Shown here piece by piece: positions 1-7,585 of a DNA stretch of 13,680 nt. A model generated the notes under the pieces. That model had not been told where the DNA came from and did no database searches. It worked only from the letters and a program-made list of their open reading frames with translations. Made by a program: the position numbers and the translations under genes. The DNA comes from an uncultured Acetatifactor sp. (GTDB lineage: Bacteria > Bacillota > Clostridia > Lachnospirales > Lachnospiraceae): assembly GCA_910585805.1 (NCBI GenBank), contig CAJUFB010000099.1, positions 1 to 13,680 on the forward strand. The letters run 5' to 3'. Each line of letters begins with the position of its first letter. The stretch's first letter is position 1.

Positions 1-81
1 GAACTATACCATCATGCCGCAAATAAATCACAAATAATTTTTGAACAGTTCCTTATTACAAAACTACTTAAACAGGGGGTT

Positions 82-2346
82 TTGAAAAAATATATGAAAT
101 GTCATCGGGTATTCAACATATTAACAGCAGTTATATTCTGTATTGCACTGGTAATTACCGGCTGCGGGACAGGCAGTCAGGGAAGCGGCCCGGGGCGGGT
201 ATCCGGCAGCAGTGCTGAATCAGATACTGCGCAGAGGATGGCCTATAAGGAGATGCGGTATCTTCCGGAATTTGCTGATACATCAGAGAAGTATGGTGCA
301 TACACCACCAAGAGTGTCGGCTTTATAGATGATACATTTTATTTGATCAGAGGAAATCGCTCGGGATACGGATATTATATAACGGACTGTCAGCTGACAG
401 CATATATCTCTGACGGCGGAGAAGAAAGAGTAATTCTGGACATGTCGGACAGGGCGGATGCGGATGGAAGAATGCTGACAGCCGTACCGTTGAAGGATGG
501 TTCGGTTATCGTATTGCTGAAAACAGGCATGGAAGTTTCTGATTCAGGCTATTGTCTGTATAAGGTGGATTCCGAAGGGAATGAAATTTATTCTAACGAG
601 TTTCCGGATATGGCAATTCCTGAAGGAGACCGGGATGTCAGACTTGTTGCGGATGGAGAGGGAAGATGCTGTCTGCTGGCCGGCGGGGAGATTTTTCTTT
701 TTGACGAACAGGGAAAAGCTTCAGGAAGGATAGATTTAAGCGGAAAAACGGTGACAGATATTGTATGCAGCAACAGCGGAACGATATATGTATATGAGAT
801 GTATACGAATCGGCTTACACCGGTCAGTTTCCAGACGGCCGGTCTGGGGGCAGAGTCATATTCTGTACCTGTAAGTACGTTAAGCGCAATTGCAACAGGA
901 GATACAGCAGACTTTCTTATATGCGACGATATAACAGTTTATCAATACAACTGTGAAGATAAAGAACTCACGCCTCTCTTTGACTTACAGGACAGTCAGA
1001 TTTACGATGCCTCCTGCATTGAGGTCATAGGGGAGTTGAAGGATGGCAGGATTTTTCTGTTTTCCAGAGATGAGAAACAGGAAACTACGGAAGCGGCGCT
1101 GCTGACTCCAAAACCTCTTGCAGAGTGCCCGGTGAAGGAGGTAGTGACGATAGGGACAGTTTATCCGAGCACCGATCTGTTAAACAATGTAGTCAGCTTT
1201 AACAGAAACAATCAGGATTTCAATGTAAGCATTATAAATTACCGTGTCGGCGGAAGAAGCTACGATGAAGCGCTTGAAGCTCTGAAGCTTGATATTTCTA
1301 TAGGAAAGGGACCGGATCTATGTGATCTGGATGATTTTCATGACAGGGAAAGCTTATTTGCAGGCGGGTGTTTTGCGGATTTATCGGGTTATTTGGATGA
1401 AAGCCGTGAATATGCAGAGGAAGATTTCATCAGGCAGGCGCTGGATACCTGCATCTGGCAGGAACAGATTATGGCGATTCCGAAATATTTCAAACTGCAG
1501 ACCATAGCAGGAAGCCCGGAGGTTGTAGGGGCGACGGCGGGATGGGATATAGACGGTCTGAAGACGGCTGTTAACAGTCACCCGGATGCAATGATGGTGT
1601 TTGAGACCAGACCATCTTCTTACATGTTTGATGTCTGTATCCGTAATATGCTGGAAGAATTTATAGACAAGGGTAAAGCTCATTTTGACTCTTCGGGATA
1701 TATTGATTTTCTGAATTTTATAAAAGAGCTGCCTGATAATTTTAATGAAAGTGAATGCTGGATTTATGGAAATGAATGGCTGAGGGAAGGGAGAGCGCTA
1801 CTTTCGGTCAGAGAAATAAGAAGATTTACTGATTTGCAGGAGCTGGAAGCAGCATTTGGCGGCGAATATACCTGTATCGGTTACCCTTCACCTCAAAAGG
1901 AACCGGATCATGTGATAACAGGTTTGGATGCATATGCTGTATCCGCCAATTCTCAGAATAAAGACAATGCATGGAAGTTCCTGGAATGGTTCCACTCCAC
2001 CCAGGGGGAAGAGGCATATGATTCTGTACTCAGAGGAGGGTTCCCTACCAGGATCGATGTGTTCGAACGGGAACTGCAGGAAGCTTCCACTGAAACAGGC
2101 GCGCAGGAAAACAGGGGGGCAGCCTGTTTTGCAGACGGAACGAGTATGAATTACCGGGATATGACACCGGAGGAAAAGGAATTAATCTATTCTTTGATTG
2201 AGAACGCGAGTCCGGAAAGGAGCGCAGAACATACTGTTTTGGAAATTATGACGGAAGAGGCCGCTTATTTGTATGACGGCAGCAAGACGGCGGAGGAAGT
2301 GGCCGGGGTGACACAGAACAGAGTGCAGCTGTACCTGGATGAATGA
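82..2346 (+). CDS. Extracellular solute-binding lipoprotein with an N-terminal propeller-like region
   Basis: This is a probable membrane-anchored substrate-binding protein of an ABC importer, acting outside the cell. Residues 10-27 form a hydrophobic signal segment ending in the lipobox ITGC, so Cys28 would be lipidated after cleavage. Residues about 30-50 are a Gly/Ser-rich linker. Residues about 60-345 contain repeated short beta-type stretches (for example GGEIFLFDEQGK and DGRIFLFSRDE) that resemble propeller blades. Residues about 352-754 look like a family 1 solute-binding protein, with VVSFNRNNQDFNV, a GKGPDL segment, the late AVSANSQNKDNAWKFLEWF segment and a C-terminal QNRVQLYLDE. 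At 754 aa it is much longer than the usual 400-550 aa. The start is uncertain: TTG at 82 lies only 3 nt after GGGGG, whereas ATG at 94 (750 aa) lies 15 nt after it. No permease or ATPase gene follows, so the substrate cannot be inferred. The solute-binding call is firm; the propeller fold is inferred from repetition only. Confidence 0.85.
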   Translation: MKKYMKCHRVFNILTAVIFCIALVITGCGTGSQGSGPGRVSGSSAESDTAQRMAYKEMRYLPEFADTSEKYGAYTTKSVGFIDDTFYLIRGNRSGYGYYITDCQLTAYISDGGEERVILDMSDRADADGRMLTAVPLKDGSVIVLLKTGMEVSDSGYCLYKVDSEGNEIYSNEFPDMAIPEGDRDVRLVADGEGRCCLLAGGEIFLFDEQGKASGRIDLSGKTVTDIVCSNSGTIYVYEMYTNRLTPVSFQTAGLGAESYSVPVSTLSAIATGDTADFLICDDITVYQYNCEDKELTPLFDLQDSQIYDASCIEVIGELKDGRIFLFSRDEKQETTEAALLTPKPLAECPVKEVVTIGTVYPSTDLLNNVVSFNRNNQDFNVSIINYRVGGRSYDEALEALKLDISIGKGPDLCDLDDFHDRESLFAGGCFADLSGYLDESREYAEEDFIRQALDTCIWQEQIMAIPKYFKLQTIAGSPEVVGATAGWDIDGLKTAVNSHPDAMMVFETRPSSYMFDVCIRNMLEEFIDKGKAHFDSSGYIDFLNFIKELPDNFNESECWIYGNEWLREGRALLSVREIRRFTDLQELEAAFGGEYTCIGYPSPQKEPDHVITGLDAYAVSANSQNKDNAWKFLEWFHSTQGEEAYDSVLRGGFPTRIDVFERELQEASTETGAQENRGAACFADGTSMNYRDMTPEEKELIYSLIENASPERSAEHTVLEIMTEEAAYLYDGSKTAEEVAGVTQNRVQLYLDE

Positions 2347-2371
2347 TGAAATGCTCAGGATATATTAGATA

Positions 2372-2425
2372 ACAACCCTCATGCGTATGCCTATATACAG
2401 ACATATGCTGTGAGGGTTGTTTTTT
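2372..2425 (+). terminator. Rho-independent terminator after the lipoprotein gene
   Basis: ACAACCCTCA (2372-2381) pairs perfectly with TGAGGGTTGT (2411-2420). A further 7-bp stem lies inside, GCGTATG (2383-2389) with CATATGC (2402-2408), with one G-T pair. The 3' arm runs straight into a T tract (2420-2425). It lies 25 nt after the stop codon and separates the lipoprotein from the branched-chain amino-acid genes. Confidence 0.9.
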
Positions 2426-2473
2426 CCCGGAATTCCCTGTCATAAAAGCATGAGGCTTATCTGGAAACGAATA

Positions 2474-2490
2474 ACCGGCGAAATACCGGT
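2474..2490 (+). other. Short hairpin ACCGG/CCGGT upstream of the leader ORF
   Basis: ACCGG (2474-2478) pairs with CCGGT (2486-2490) around a 7-nt loop. With a one-base bulge the stem can be lengthened by the flanking AATA/TATT. There is no run of T long enough to call a terminator. It lies about 30 nt upstream of the small hydrophobic ORF. Its role is unknown; it could be an operator or part of a leader RNA. Confidence 0.3.
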
Positions 2491-2520
2491 CTATTTGTGT
2501 TACATAAACTCATTTTGACC

Positions 2521-2625
2521 ATGAATAGTAATGTGTTATCGAAAGGATACGAAACAATATTGAGATTTTTATTGCTATTTGCCCTTATATCAGTTATTAT
2601 AATAAGAAATGCTTTTGCACGGTGA
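2521..2625 (+). CDS. Candidate Leu/Ile-rich leader peptide upstream of leuB
   Basis: This 34-codon ORF ends in TGA about 100 nt before leuB. Its core reads FLLLFALISVIII, and 10 of the 16 residues in positions 14-29 are Leu, Ile or Val. The codons in this stretch are mostly ones the neighbouring biosynthetic genes use less, such as TTA, TTG and CTA for Leu and ATA for Ile, whereas leuB and ilvD favour CTG and ATC. There is no ribosome binding site before ATG 2521. AAAGGA at 2542-2547 lies 12 nt before an in-frame TTG at 2560, which would give a 21-residue peptide. Composition and position recall leader peptides of attenuated ilv/leu operons, but no T-tailed hairpin follows. It could equally be a small membrane peptide or chance. 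Confidence 0.35.
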   Translation: MNSNVLSKGYETILRFLLLFALISVIIIRNAFAR

Positions 2626-2723
2626 CGCGGCAGGTGAGGAATAAATAACAGGGAAGCTGCACCCGCTTTCTGATAATGCACGGAAAGTTATGGCAAAAAC
2701 GAAAAAGAAAGGAAATGAAGCGA

Positions 2724-3815
2724 ATGGAATTACATATCACATGCATTCCCGGCGACGGCATCGGGCCGGAGATTATAAGAGAAGCGAAGAAAGTATTGGA
2801 GAAGGTGGCGGAAACTTATGGACACAGGATGGTCTTTGAGGATATCCTCATGGGAGGGGCTTCTATTGACGTGCACGGAGTCCCTCTGACGGATGAGGCC
2901 GTGGCGAAGGCAAAGGCAGCTGACGCCGTGCTGATGGGCTCCATCGGCGGCGACACCACGAAATCCCCCTGGTACAAGCTGCCCCCCAACCTGCGCCCGG
3001 AGGCAGGGCTTCTGGCCATCCGCAAAGCTCTGAACCTGTTCGCGAATCTTCGGCCCGCGGTGCTCTATGACGAACTGGCAGCAGCCTGTCCCCTGAAGGA
3101 GGAAATCAGCAAAGCTGGTTTCGACATGCTGATTATGCGGGAACTGACCGGCGGACTGTATTTTGGCGAACGAAAAACCGTTGAAGAAAACGGCGTGCGC
3201 AAGGCTGTCGACACCCTGACCTATGACGAGAACGAAATCCGCCGCATTGCCATCAAGGGCTTCGACATTGCCAGGAAGCGCCGGAAGAAGGTTACCAGTG
3301 TGGACAAGGCCAATGTGCTGGATTCTTCCAGGCTTTGGAGAAAGGTTGTGGAGGAAGTGGCGAAGGATTATCCGGAGGTGAAGCTAGAGCATATGCTGGT
3401 GGACAACTGCGCCATGCAGCTGGTGAAGGACCCGGCCCAGTTCGATGTGATCCTCACCGAAAATATGTTCGGGGATATTCTTTCCGACGAGGCAAGTATG
3501 GTCACAGGCTCCATCGGCATGCTTGCAAGCGCCAGCCTGAACGACAGCAAGTTCGGTCTCTACGAGCCAAGCCACGGTTCCGCGCCGGATATCGCGGGAC
3601 AGGACATCGCCAATCCAATTGCCACGGTGCTCAGCGCCGCCATGATGCTGCGCTACAGTTTCGACCTGGACAAGGAGGCCGATGCCATTGAGGAGGCCGT
3701 GAAACAGGTGCTGAAGGACGGTTACCGCACCGGGGACATCTATTCCGAGGGCTGCGAGAAGGTAGGCTGCAGCGGGATGGGCAGCCTGTTGGCAGAGAGG
3801 ATAGTGAGGAAGTAA
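2724..3815 (+). CDS. leuB: 3-isopropylmalate dehydrogenase
   Basis: LeuB catalyses the NAD-dependent oxidative decarboxylation of 3-isopropylmalate to 2-ketoisocaproate, the last step specific to leucine before transamination; it is cytosolic. At 363 aa it matches the family length. Visible motifs are PGDGIGPE (residues 9-16), the substrate-binding segment with LFANLRP, the MRELTGGLYFGERK segment, DKAN with catalytic Lys195, and the metal ligands Asp227, Asp251 and Asp255 (spacing 24 and 4, as in known LeuB proteins). YEPSHGSAPDIAG follows for NAD binding. The start is the ATG at 2724, because AAAGGA (2708-2713) lies upstream and homologues begin just before the IPGDGIG segment. The frame is open back to ATG 2676, but that 16-residue extension is Lys/Arg-rich and unlike the family. 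leuA, leuC and leuD are not adjacent. ilvD follows after 224 nt. Confidence 0.97.
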   Translation: MELHITCIPGDGIGPEIIREAKKVLEKVAETYGHRMVFEDILMGGASIDVHGVPLTDEAVAKAKAADAVLMGSIGGDTTKSPWYKLPPNLRPEAGLLAIRKALNLFANLRPAVLYDELAAACPLKEEISKAGFDMLIMRELTGGLYFGERKTVEENGVRKAVDTLTYDENEIRRIAIKGFDIARKRRKKVTSVDKANVLDSSRLWRKVVEEVAKDYPEVKLEHMLVDNCAMQLVKDPAQFDVILTENMFGDILSDEASMVTGSIGMLASASLNDSKFGLYEPSHGSAPDIAGQDIANPIATVLSAAMMLRYSFDLDKEADAIEEAVKQVLKDGYRTGDIYSEGCEKVGCSGMGSLLAERIVRK

Positions 3816-3817
3816 CT

Positions 3818-3959
3818 GCCTCACGATTTCATGGAGACAGTTTATGAAAATAGAGCTGAGTGAAAGCGACGACAGTAACAGAGCACTTTGCTTCGCTCTA
3901 TAGACAGCCCCGGGGCAGGAGGCTTACATTGCTTCCAATGAGGGCTCTCTTCGTGAGGC
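3818..3959 (+). other. Structured spacer between leuB and ilvD
   Basis: A 142-bp stretch is bounded by the 9-bp inverted repeat GCCTCACGA (3818-3826) and TCGTGAGGC (3951-3959). Inside are ATAGAGC (3850-3856) pairing with GCTCTAT (3895-3901), the palindrome GCCCCGGGGC (3907-3916) and a GGAGGC/GCTTCC hairpin (3917-3935). A 19-codon ORF (3844-3903) starts 7 nt after GGAG, but its composition is not rich in branched-chain residues. No flanking direct repeat was found. It may be a leader RNA, a decayed mobile element, or both. Confidence 0.4.
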
Positions 3960-3983
3960 GCAGGAAGAAGAATATGCAGGTAT

Positions 3984-4007
3984 TGCAAGGCCGTTTGCAC
4001 GTATAAT
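3984..4007 (+). promoter_or_regulatory. Possible ilvD promoter or operator
   Basis: A perfect TATAAT hexamer lies at 4002-4007, 32 nt before the ilvD start. The best -35-like sequence, TTGCAA at 3983-3988, is only 13 bp away, which is too close for a standard promoter. TGCAA (3984-3988) and TTGCA (3995-3999) form an inverted repeat just upstream of the -10, which could be an operator. The SD AGGTGAGG (4024-4031) is 8 nt before the ATG. Confidence 0.3.
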
Positions 4008-4039
4008 AATTTACATTTTAGAAAGGTGAGGTAAGAAGC

Positions 4040-5707
4040 ATGAGAAGTGATTCGGTAAAAACAGGTACCGCCCAGGCGCCCCACAGAAGTTTATTTAACG
4101 CTCTGGGATATACGGAGGAGGAGCGGCAGCGACCCCTGATCGGTATCGTATGTTCCTATAATGAGATTGTTCCCGGCCATATGAATCTGGATAAGATTGC
4201 GGAAGCCGTGAAGATGGGCGTGGCTATGGCCGGGGGCACTCCCATCATGTTCCCGGCCATTGCGGTGTGTGACGGCATCGCCATGGGGCATGTGGGCATG
4301 AAATATTCCCTGGTGACCAGGGATTTGATAGCGGACAGTACGGAGTGCATGGCATTGGCCCACGGTTTCGACGGCCTGGTGTGCATCCCCAACTGTGACA
4401 AGAACGTACCCGGACTCCTGATGGCCGCGGCCCGTGTAAATATCCCCACCATCTTCGTGTCAGGCGGCCCTATGATGGCAGGGCGCGTCCACGGTCAGAA
4501 GAAGAGCCTGTCCTCCATGTTCGAGGCCGTAGGCAGCGTGGCGGCGGGCACCATGACTATGGAGGAGCTTTGCGAGTATGAGGAGAAGGTCTGCCCTACC
4601 TGCGGCTCCTGCTCCGGCATGTATACGGCTAATTCCATGAACTGCCTGACAGAAGCCATCGGTATGGGACTGAAGGGCAACGGTACCGTTCCGGCGGTTT
4701 ATTCTGAGCGTATCCGTCTGGCCAAGCATGCCGGCATGAAGATCATGGAGCTGGTTGAGAAAGATATAAAACCCCGTGATATCATGACGGAAAAAGCGTT
4801 CATGAACGCCCTTACCGTGGATATGGCGCTGGGATGCTCCACGAACTCCATGCTTCATCTGCCCGCCATTGCAAGAGAAGCCGGCGTGGATTTGAATCTG
4901 GACATCGCAAATGTGCTGTCCGCAAAGACACCGAATCTCTGCCACCTGGCACCTGCAGGCCCTACTTACATGGAAGACCTGAACGAGGCGGGCGGCGTCT
5001 ATGCGGTAATGAACGAACTGACGAAGAAAGATTTGCTGAATCTCGACTGCATGACCGTAAACGGCACGACTATCGGTGAAAACATCCGAAACTGCAGAAA
5101 CCTGAATCCCGAGGTTATCCGCCCTGTGGAGAATCCCTATTCCGAGACCGGCGGCATCGCTATCCTGAAAGGAAATCTTGCCCCGGACAGCGGCGTGGTG
5201 AAGCGATCCGCCGTGGCGCCTGAGATGTTGGTGCACCAGGGGCCTGCCAGAGTCTTCGACTGCGAGGAAGATGCCATTGACGCCATCAAGGGCGGTAAGA
5301 TCGTGGCGGGAGACGTGGTGGTTATCCGTTATGAAGGTCCCAAAGGCGGACCCGGTATGCGGGAGATGCTGAATCCCACTTCCGCCATTTCAGGTATGGG
5401 GCTTGGCTCCAGTGTGGCACTGATCACGGACGGACGTTTTTCCGGCGCTTCCAGGGGAGCCTCCATTGGACATGTATCTCCTGAAGCTGCAGTGGGCGGA
5501 CCCATTGCACTGGTAGAAGAGGGAGACATGATCAGCATTAATATACCCGATCACAGGCTGGATATCCTGGTTCCGGATGAAGTTCTGGCTGCAAGGCGCG
5601 CTAAATGGCAGCCTCGCGAGCCCAGGGTAACCACGGGCTACCTGACCAGATACCGTGAGCTGGTCACCAGCGGCAACCGCGGTGCCGTATTAGAGCTCCC
5701 CGGATAA
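4040..5707 (+). CDS. ilvD: Dihydroxy-acid dehydratase
   Basis: IlvD dehydrates 2,3-dihydroxy-isovalerate and 2,3-dihydroxy-3-methylvalerate to the 2-keto acids that lead to valine/leucine and isoleucine. The 555-aa length suits the family. Probable Fe-S ligands are Cys38 (CSYNEI), Cys119 (NCDKNVPG) and Cys191 (GSCSGMYTANSM). Asp78 (VCDGIAMGH), Asp120 and Lys121 fit the metal site, the lysine usually being carbamylated. The C-terminal part has EGPKGGPGMREML and the active-site loop TDGRFSGASRG with Ser468. No key residue is missing. A strong SD fixes the start. It is the middle gene of leuB-ilvD-ilvB, on the same strand and 51 nt from ilvB, consistent with one transcript. As an oxygen-labile Fe-S dehydratase it suits an anaerobic host. 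The ligand numbering is by analogy with characterised IlvD proteins. Confidence 0.97.
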   Translation: MRSDSVKTGTAQAPHRSLFNALGYTEEERQRPLIGIVCSYNEIVPGHMNLDKIAEAVKMGVAMAGGTPIMFPAIAVCDGIAMGHVGMKYSLVTRDLIADSTECMALAHGFDGLVCIPNCDKNVPGLLMAAARVNIPTIFVSGGPMMAGRVHGQKKSLSSMFEAVGSVAAGTMTMEELCEYEEKVCPTCGSCSGMYTANSMNCLTEAIGMGLKGNGTVPAVYSERIRLAKHAGMKIMELVEKDIKPRDIMTEKAFMNALTVDMALGCSTNSMLHLPAIAREAGVDLNLDIANVLSAKTPNLCHLAPAGPTYMEDLNEAGGVYAVMNELTKKDLLNLDCMTVNGTTIGENIRNCRNLNPEVIRPVENPYSETGGIAILKGNLAPDSGVVKRSAVAPEMLVHQGPARVFDCEEDAIDAIKGGKIVAGDVVVIRYEGPKGGPGMREMLNPTSAISGMGLGSSVALITDGRFSGASRGASIGHVSPEAAVGGPIALVEEGDMISINIPDHRLDILVPDEVLAARRAKWQPREPRVTTGYLTRYRELVTSGNRGAVLELPG

Positions 5708-5728
5708 TGAAACGGAACCTTTAGAGCC

Positions 5729-5741
5729 GTCGCGCAGCGAC
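5729..5741 (+). other. Small perfect hairpin in the ilvD-ilvB gap
   Basis: GTCGC (5729-5733) and GCGAC (5737-5741) pair around the triloop GCA, ending 5 nt before the ilvB SD AAGGAG (5747-5752). There is no T tract, so it is not a terminator. It may affect translation or mRNA stability. Confidence 0.35.
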
Positions 5742-5758
5742 TAAGTAAGGAGAAAAAT

Positions 5759-7444
5759 ATGCAGTTAAACGGATCAGAAATCGTAGTGGAATGTTTAAAA
5801 GAGCAGGGAGTGGACACGGTCTTCGGCTATCCCGGAGGCTCCATTCTCAACATATATGACGCCCTGTACAAACACAGTGATGAAATCAGGCATATACTGA
5901 CATCTCATGAACAGGGAGCAGCCCATGCGGCGGACGGTTATGCCAGAGCTACCGGAAAGGTAGGCGTGTGTATGGCTACCAGCGGTCCGGGGGCAACGAA
6001 CCTGGTGACCGGTATCGCAACGGCTTACATGGACTCCGTTCCCATGGTGGCGATCACTGCCAATGTGACGCTTCCCATGCTGGGAAAGGACAGTTTCCAG
6101 GAGGTGGATATCGCAGGCGTAACCATGCCGATTACAAAACATGGCTATATCGTGAAAAATGTGGAAGAACTGGCCGATACGCTGAGAAGGGCATTTACGA
6201 TTGCCAGAAGCGGCCGTCCGGGACCGGTGCTGGTGGATATCACCAAGGATGTGACGGCCGCTGTCTGCGAGTTCATGCCCATGCCTGTAAAGGCACAGGA
6301 ACGCGCTTACAGCTGCACGGAAGCAGAACTGGAAGACGCGGCGATGCATATCATGGAGGCGAAGAAGCCCTATATTTATCTGGGCGGCGGCGCGGTAAGT
6401 TCGGATGCTTTTGATGAGGTGGCGGAATTTGCGGAACTGATCGATGCGCCGGTGTGCGATACCCTGATGGGGAAGGGGGCTTTTGACGGCAGAAGCAGGC
6501 GCTATACAGGCATGATCGGCATGCATGGGACGAAGGCGTCCAATCTGGGAGTGAGCAGATGCGACCTGCTGATCGCCCTGGGAGCCAGGTTCTCAGACCG
6601 TGTCATTGGCAATCCGAAAAAGTTCGCGGAGAATGCCCGGATCATTCACATTGACATCGATGCGGCTGAGATCAATAAGAATATCCGTGTGGATGCCAGT
6701 CTGGTGGGGGATCTGAAGCTGGTGCTGCAGAATCTGAATAAAAAACTTACAAAACAGGATCACAGTCAGTGGATGAAGGAGATTGCCGGACTGAAGGCGG
6801 AATATCCGCTGAAATACGACGATTCCCGCTTATCCTGTCCTTATGTCATGGAGACCATCGACAAGGTGACGGGCGGAGAAGCGCTGATCACCACGGATGT
6901 GGGACAGCATCAGATGTGGGCGGCACAGTATTACTGCTATACCGGTCCCCGTACCTTCCTGTCCTCCGGCGGCCTGGGAACCATGGGCTACGGCCTGGGG
7001 GCCTGCATCGGCGCGCAGCTGGGACAGCCGGATAAGCTCTGCATCAATATCGCCGGGGACGGATGTTTCCGCATGAATATGAACGAACTTGCAACGGCAA
7101 GCCGTTATAATATACCCATTATACAGGTGGTGATCAACAATCATGTACTGGGAATGGTCCGTCAGTGGCAGACCCTCTTTTACGGAAAACGTTATTCCCA
7201 GACCGTGCTCAATGACAGCGTTGATTTCTGTAAGGTGGCGGAGGCGCTGGGCTGCGCGGCCATCCGCGTGACGGAGAAAGAGGAGATGGCGCCTGCCCTG
7301 GAGAAGGCCATCGCGCTGAAGAAGCCGGTGCTGATCGAGTGCATGATCCCTGAGGATGACAAGGTATTCCCCATGGTTCCTGCGGGAGCGCCCATCGCCG
7401 AGGTATTTGACGGGGATGATCTGGCGGCACGCGGCAACGAGTGA
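5759..7444 (+). CDS. ilvB: Acetolactate synthase, large (catalytic) subunit
   Basis: This TPP-dependent cytosolic enzyme condenses two pyruvates to acetolactate, or pyruvate with 2-ketobutyrate to acetohydroxybutyrate, the first common step of branched-chain amino-acid synthesis. Its 561 aa hold the three expected parts. The N-terminal TPP-pyrimidine domain has GYPGGS and catalytic Glu51 in SHEQGAAHAADGYAR. The central domain has the ALGARFSDRVIGN segment. The C-terminal TPP-pyrophosphate domain carries GDG (433-435) and NN (460-461), the standard GDG-to-NN spacing. DSFQE and DVGQHQMW are typical of the anabolic, FAD-containing enzyme rather than the catabolic AlsS type, though that distinction rests on recalled family patterns. 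The SD AAGGAG lies 6 nt before ATG. No ACT-domain regulatory subunit gene follows; the next gene is an unrelated cell-wall enzyme. Confidence 0.96.
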   Translation: MQLNGSEIVVECLKEQGVDTVFGYPGGSILNIYDALYKHSDEIRHILTSHEQGAAHAADGYARATGKVGVCMATSGPGATNLVTGIATAYMDSVPMVAITANVTLPMLGKDSFQEVDIAGVTMPITKHGYIVKNVEELADTLRRAFTIARSGRPGPVLVDITKDVTAAVCEFMPMPVKAQERAYSCTEAELEDAAMHIMEAKKPYIYLGGGAVSSDAFDEVAEFAELIDAPVCDTLMGKGAFDGRSRRYTGMIGMHGTKASNLGVSRCDLLIALGARFSDRVIGNPKKFAENARIIHIDIDAAEINKNIRVDASLVGDLKLVLQNLNKKLTKQDHSQWMKEIAGLKAEYPLKYDDSRLSCPYVMETIDKVTGGEALITTDVGQHQMWAAQYYCYTGPRTFLSSGGLGTMGYGLGACIGAQLGQPDKLCINIAGDGCFRMNMNELATASRYNIPIIQVVINNHVLGMVRQWQTLFYGKRYSQTVLNDSVDFCKVAEALGCAAIRVTEKEEMAPALEKAIALKKPVLIECMIPEDDKVFPMVPAGAPIAEVFDGDDLAARGNE

Positions 7445-7585
7445 CGTTAGATATAGATCTAAAAACGGAAGAAATGGTGTCTGCCTGCGGCAGCACGATT
7501 GCCCGGTGTCAGACGGATATTGATCTGTCCTGTTACGGAGACAGAATTGGTTCGGCATGGGGGGCTGGTTCAGGCAGGCATGGTA

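Noticed and set aside
1..81. Promoter for the lipoprotein gene
   Set aside because: TTGAAC (41-46) has no acceptable -10 at 16-18 bp, so no promoter is called in the 81 nt before the gene.
2426..2723. T-box leader before leuB
   Set aside because: No GGGTGGNACCGCG-like sequence and no terminator hairpin with a T run were found.
7445..7585. Remnant of ilvN or a terminator after ilvB
   Set aside because: No ACT-like peptide is readable in any + frame. The hairpins (TTAGAT/ATCTAA, CTGCC/GGCAG, TCTGTC/GACAGA) are short and none is followed by a T tract.
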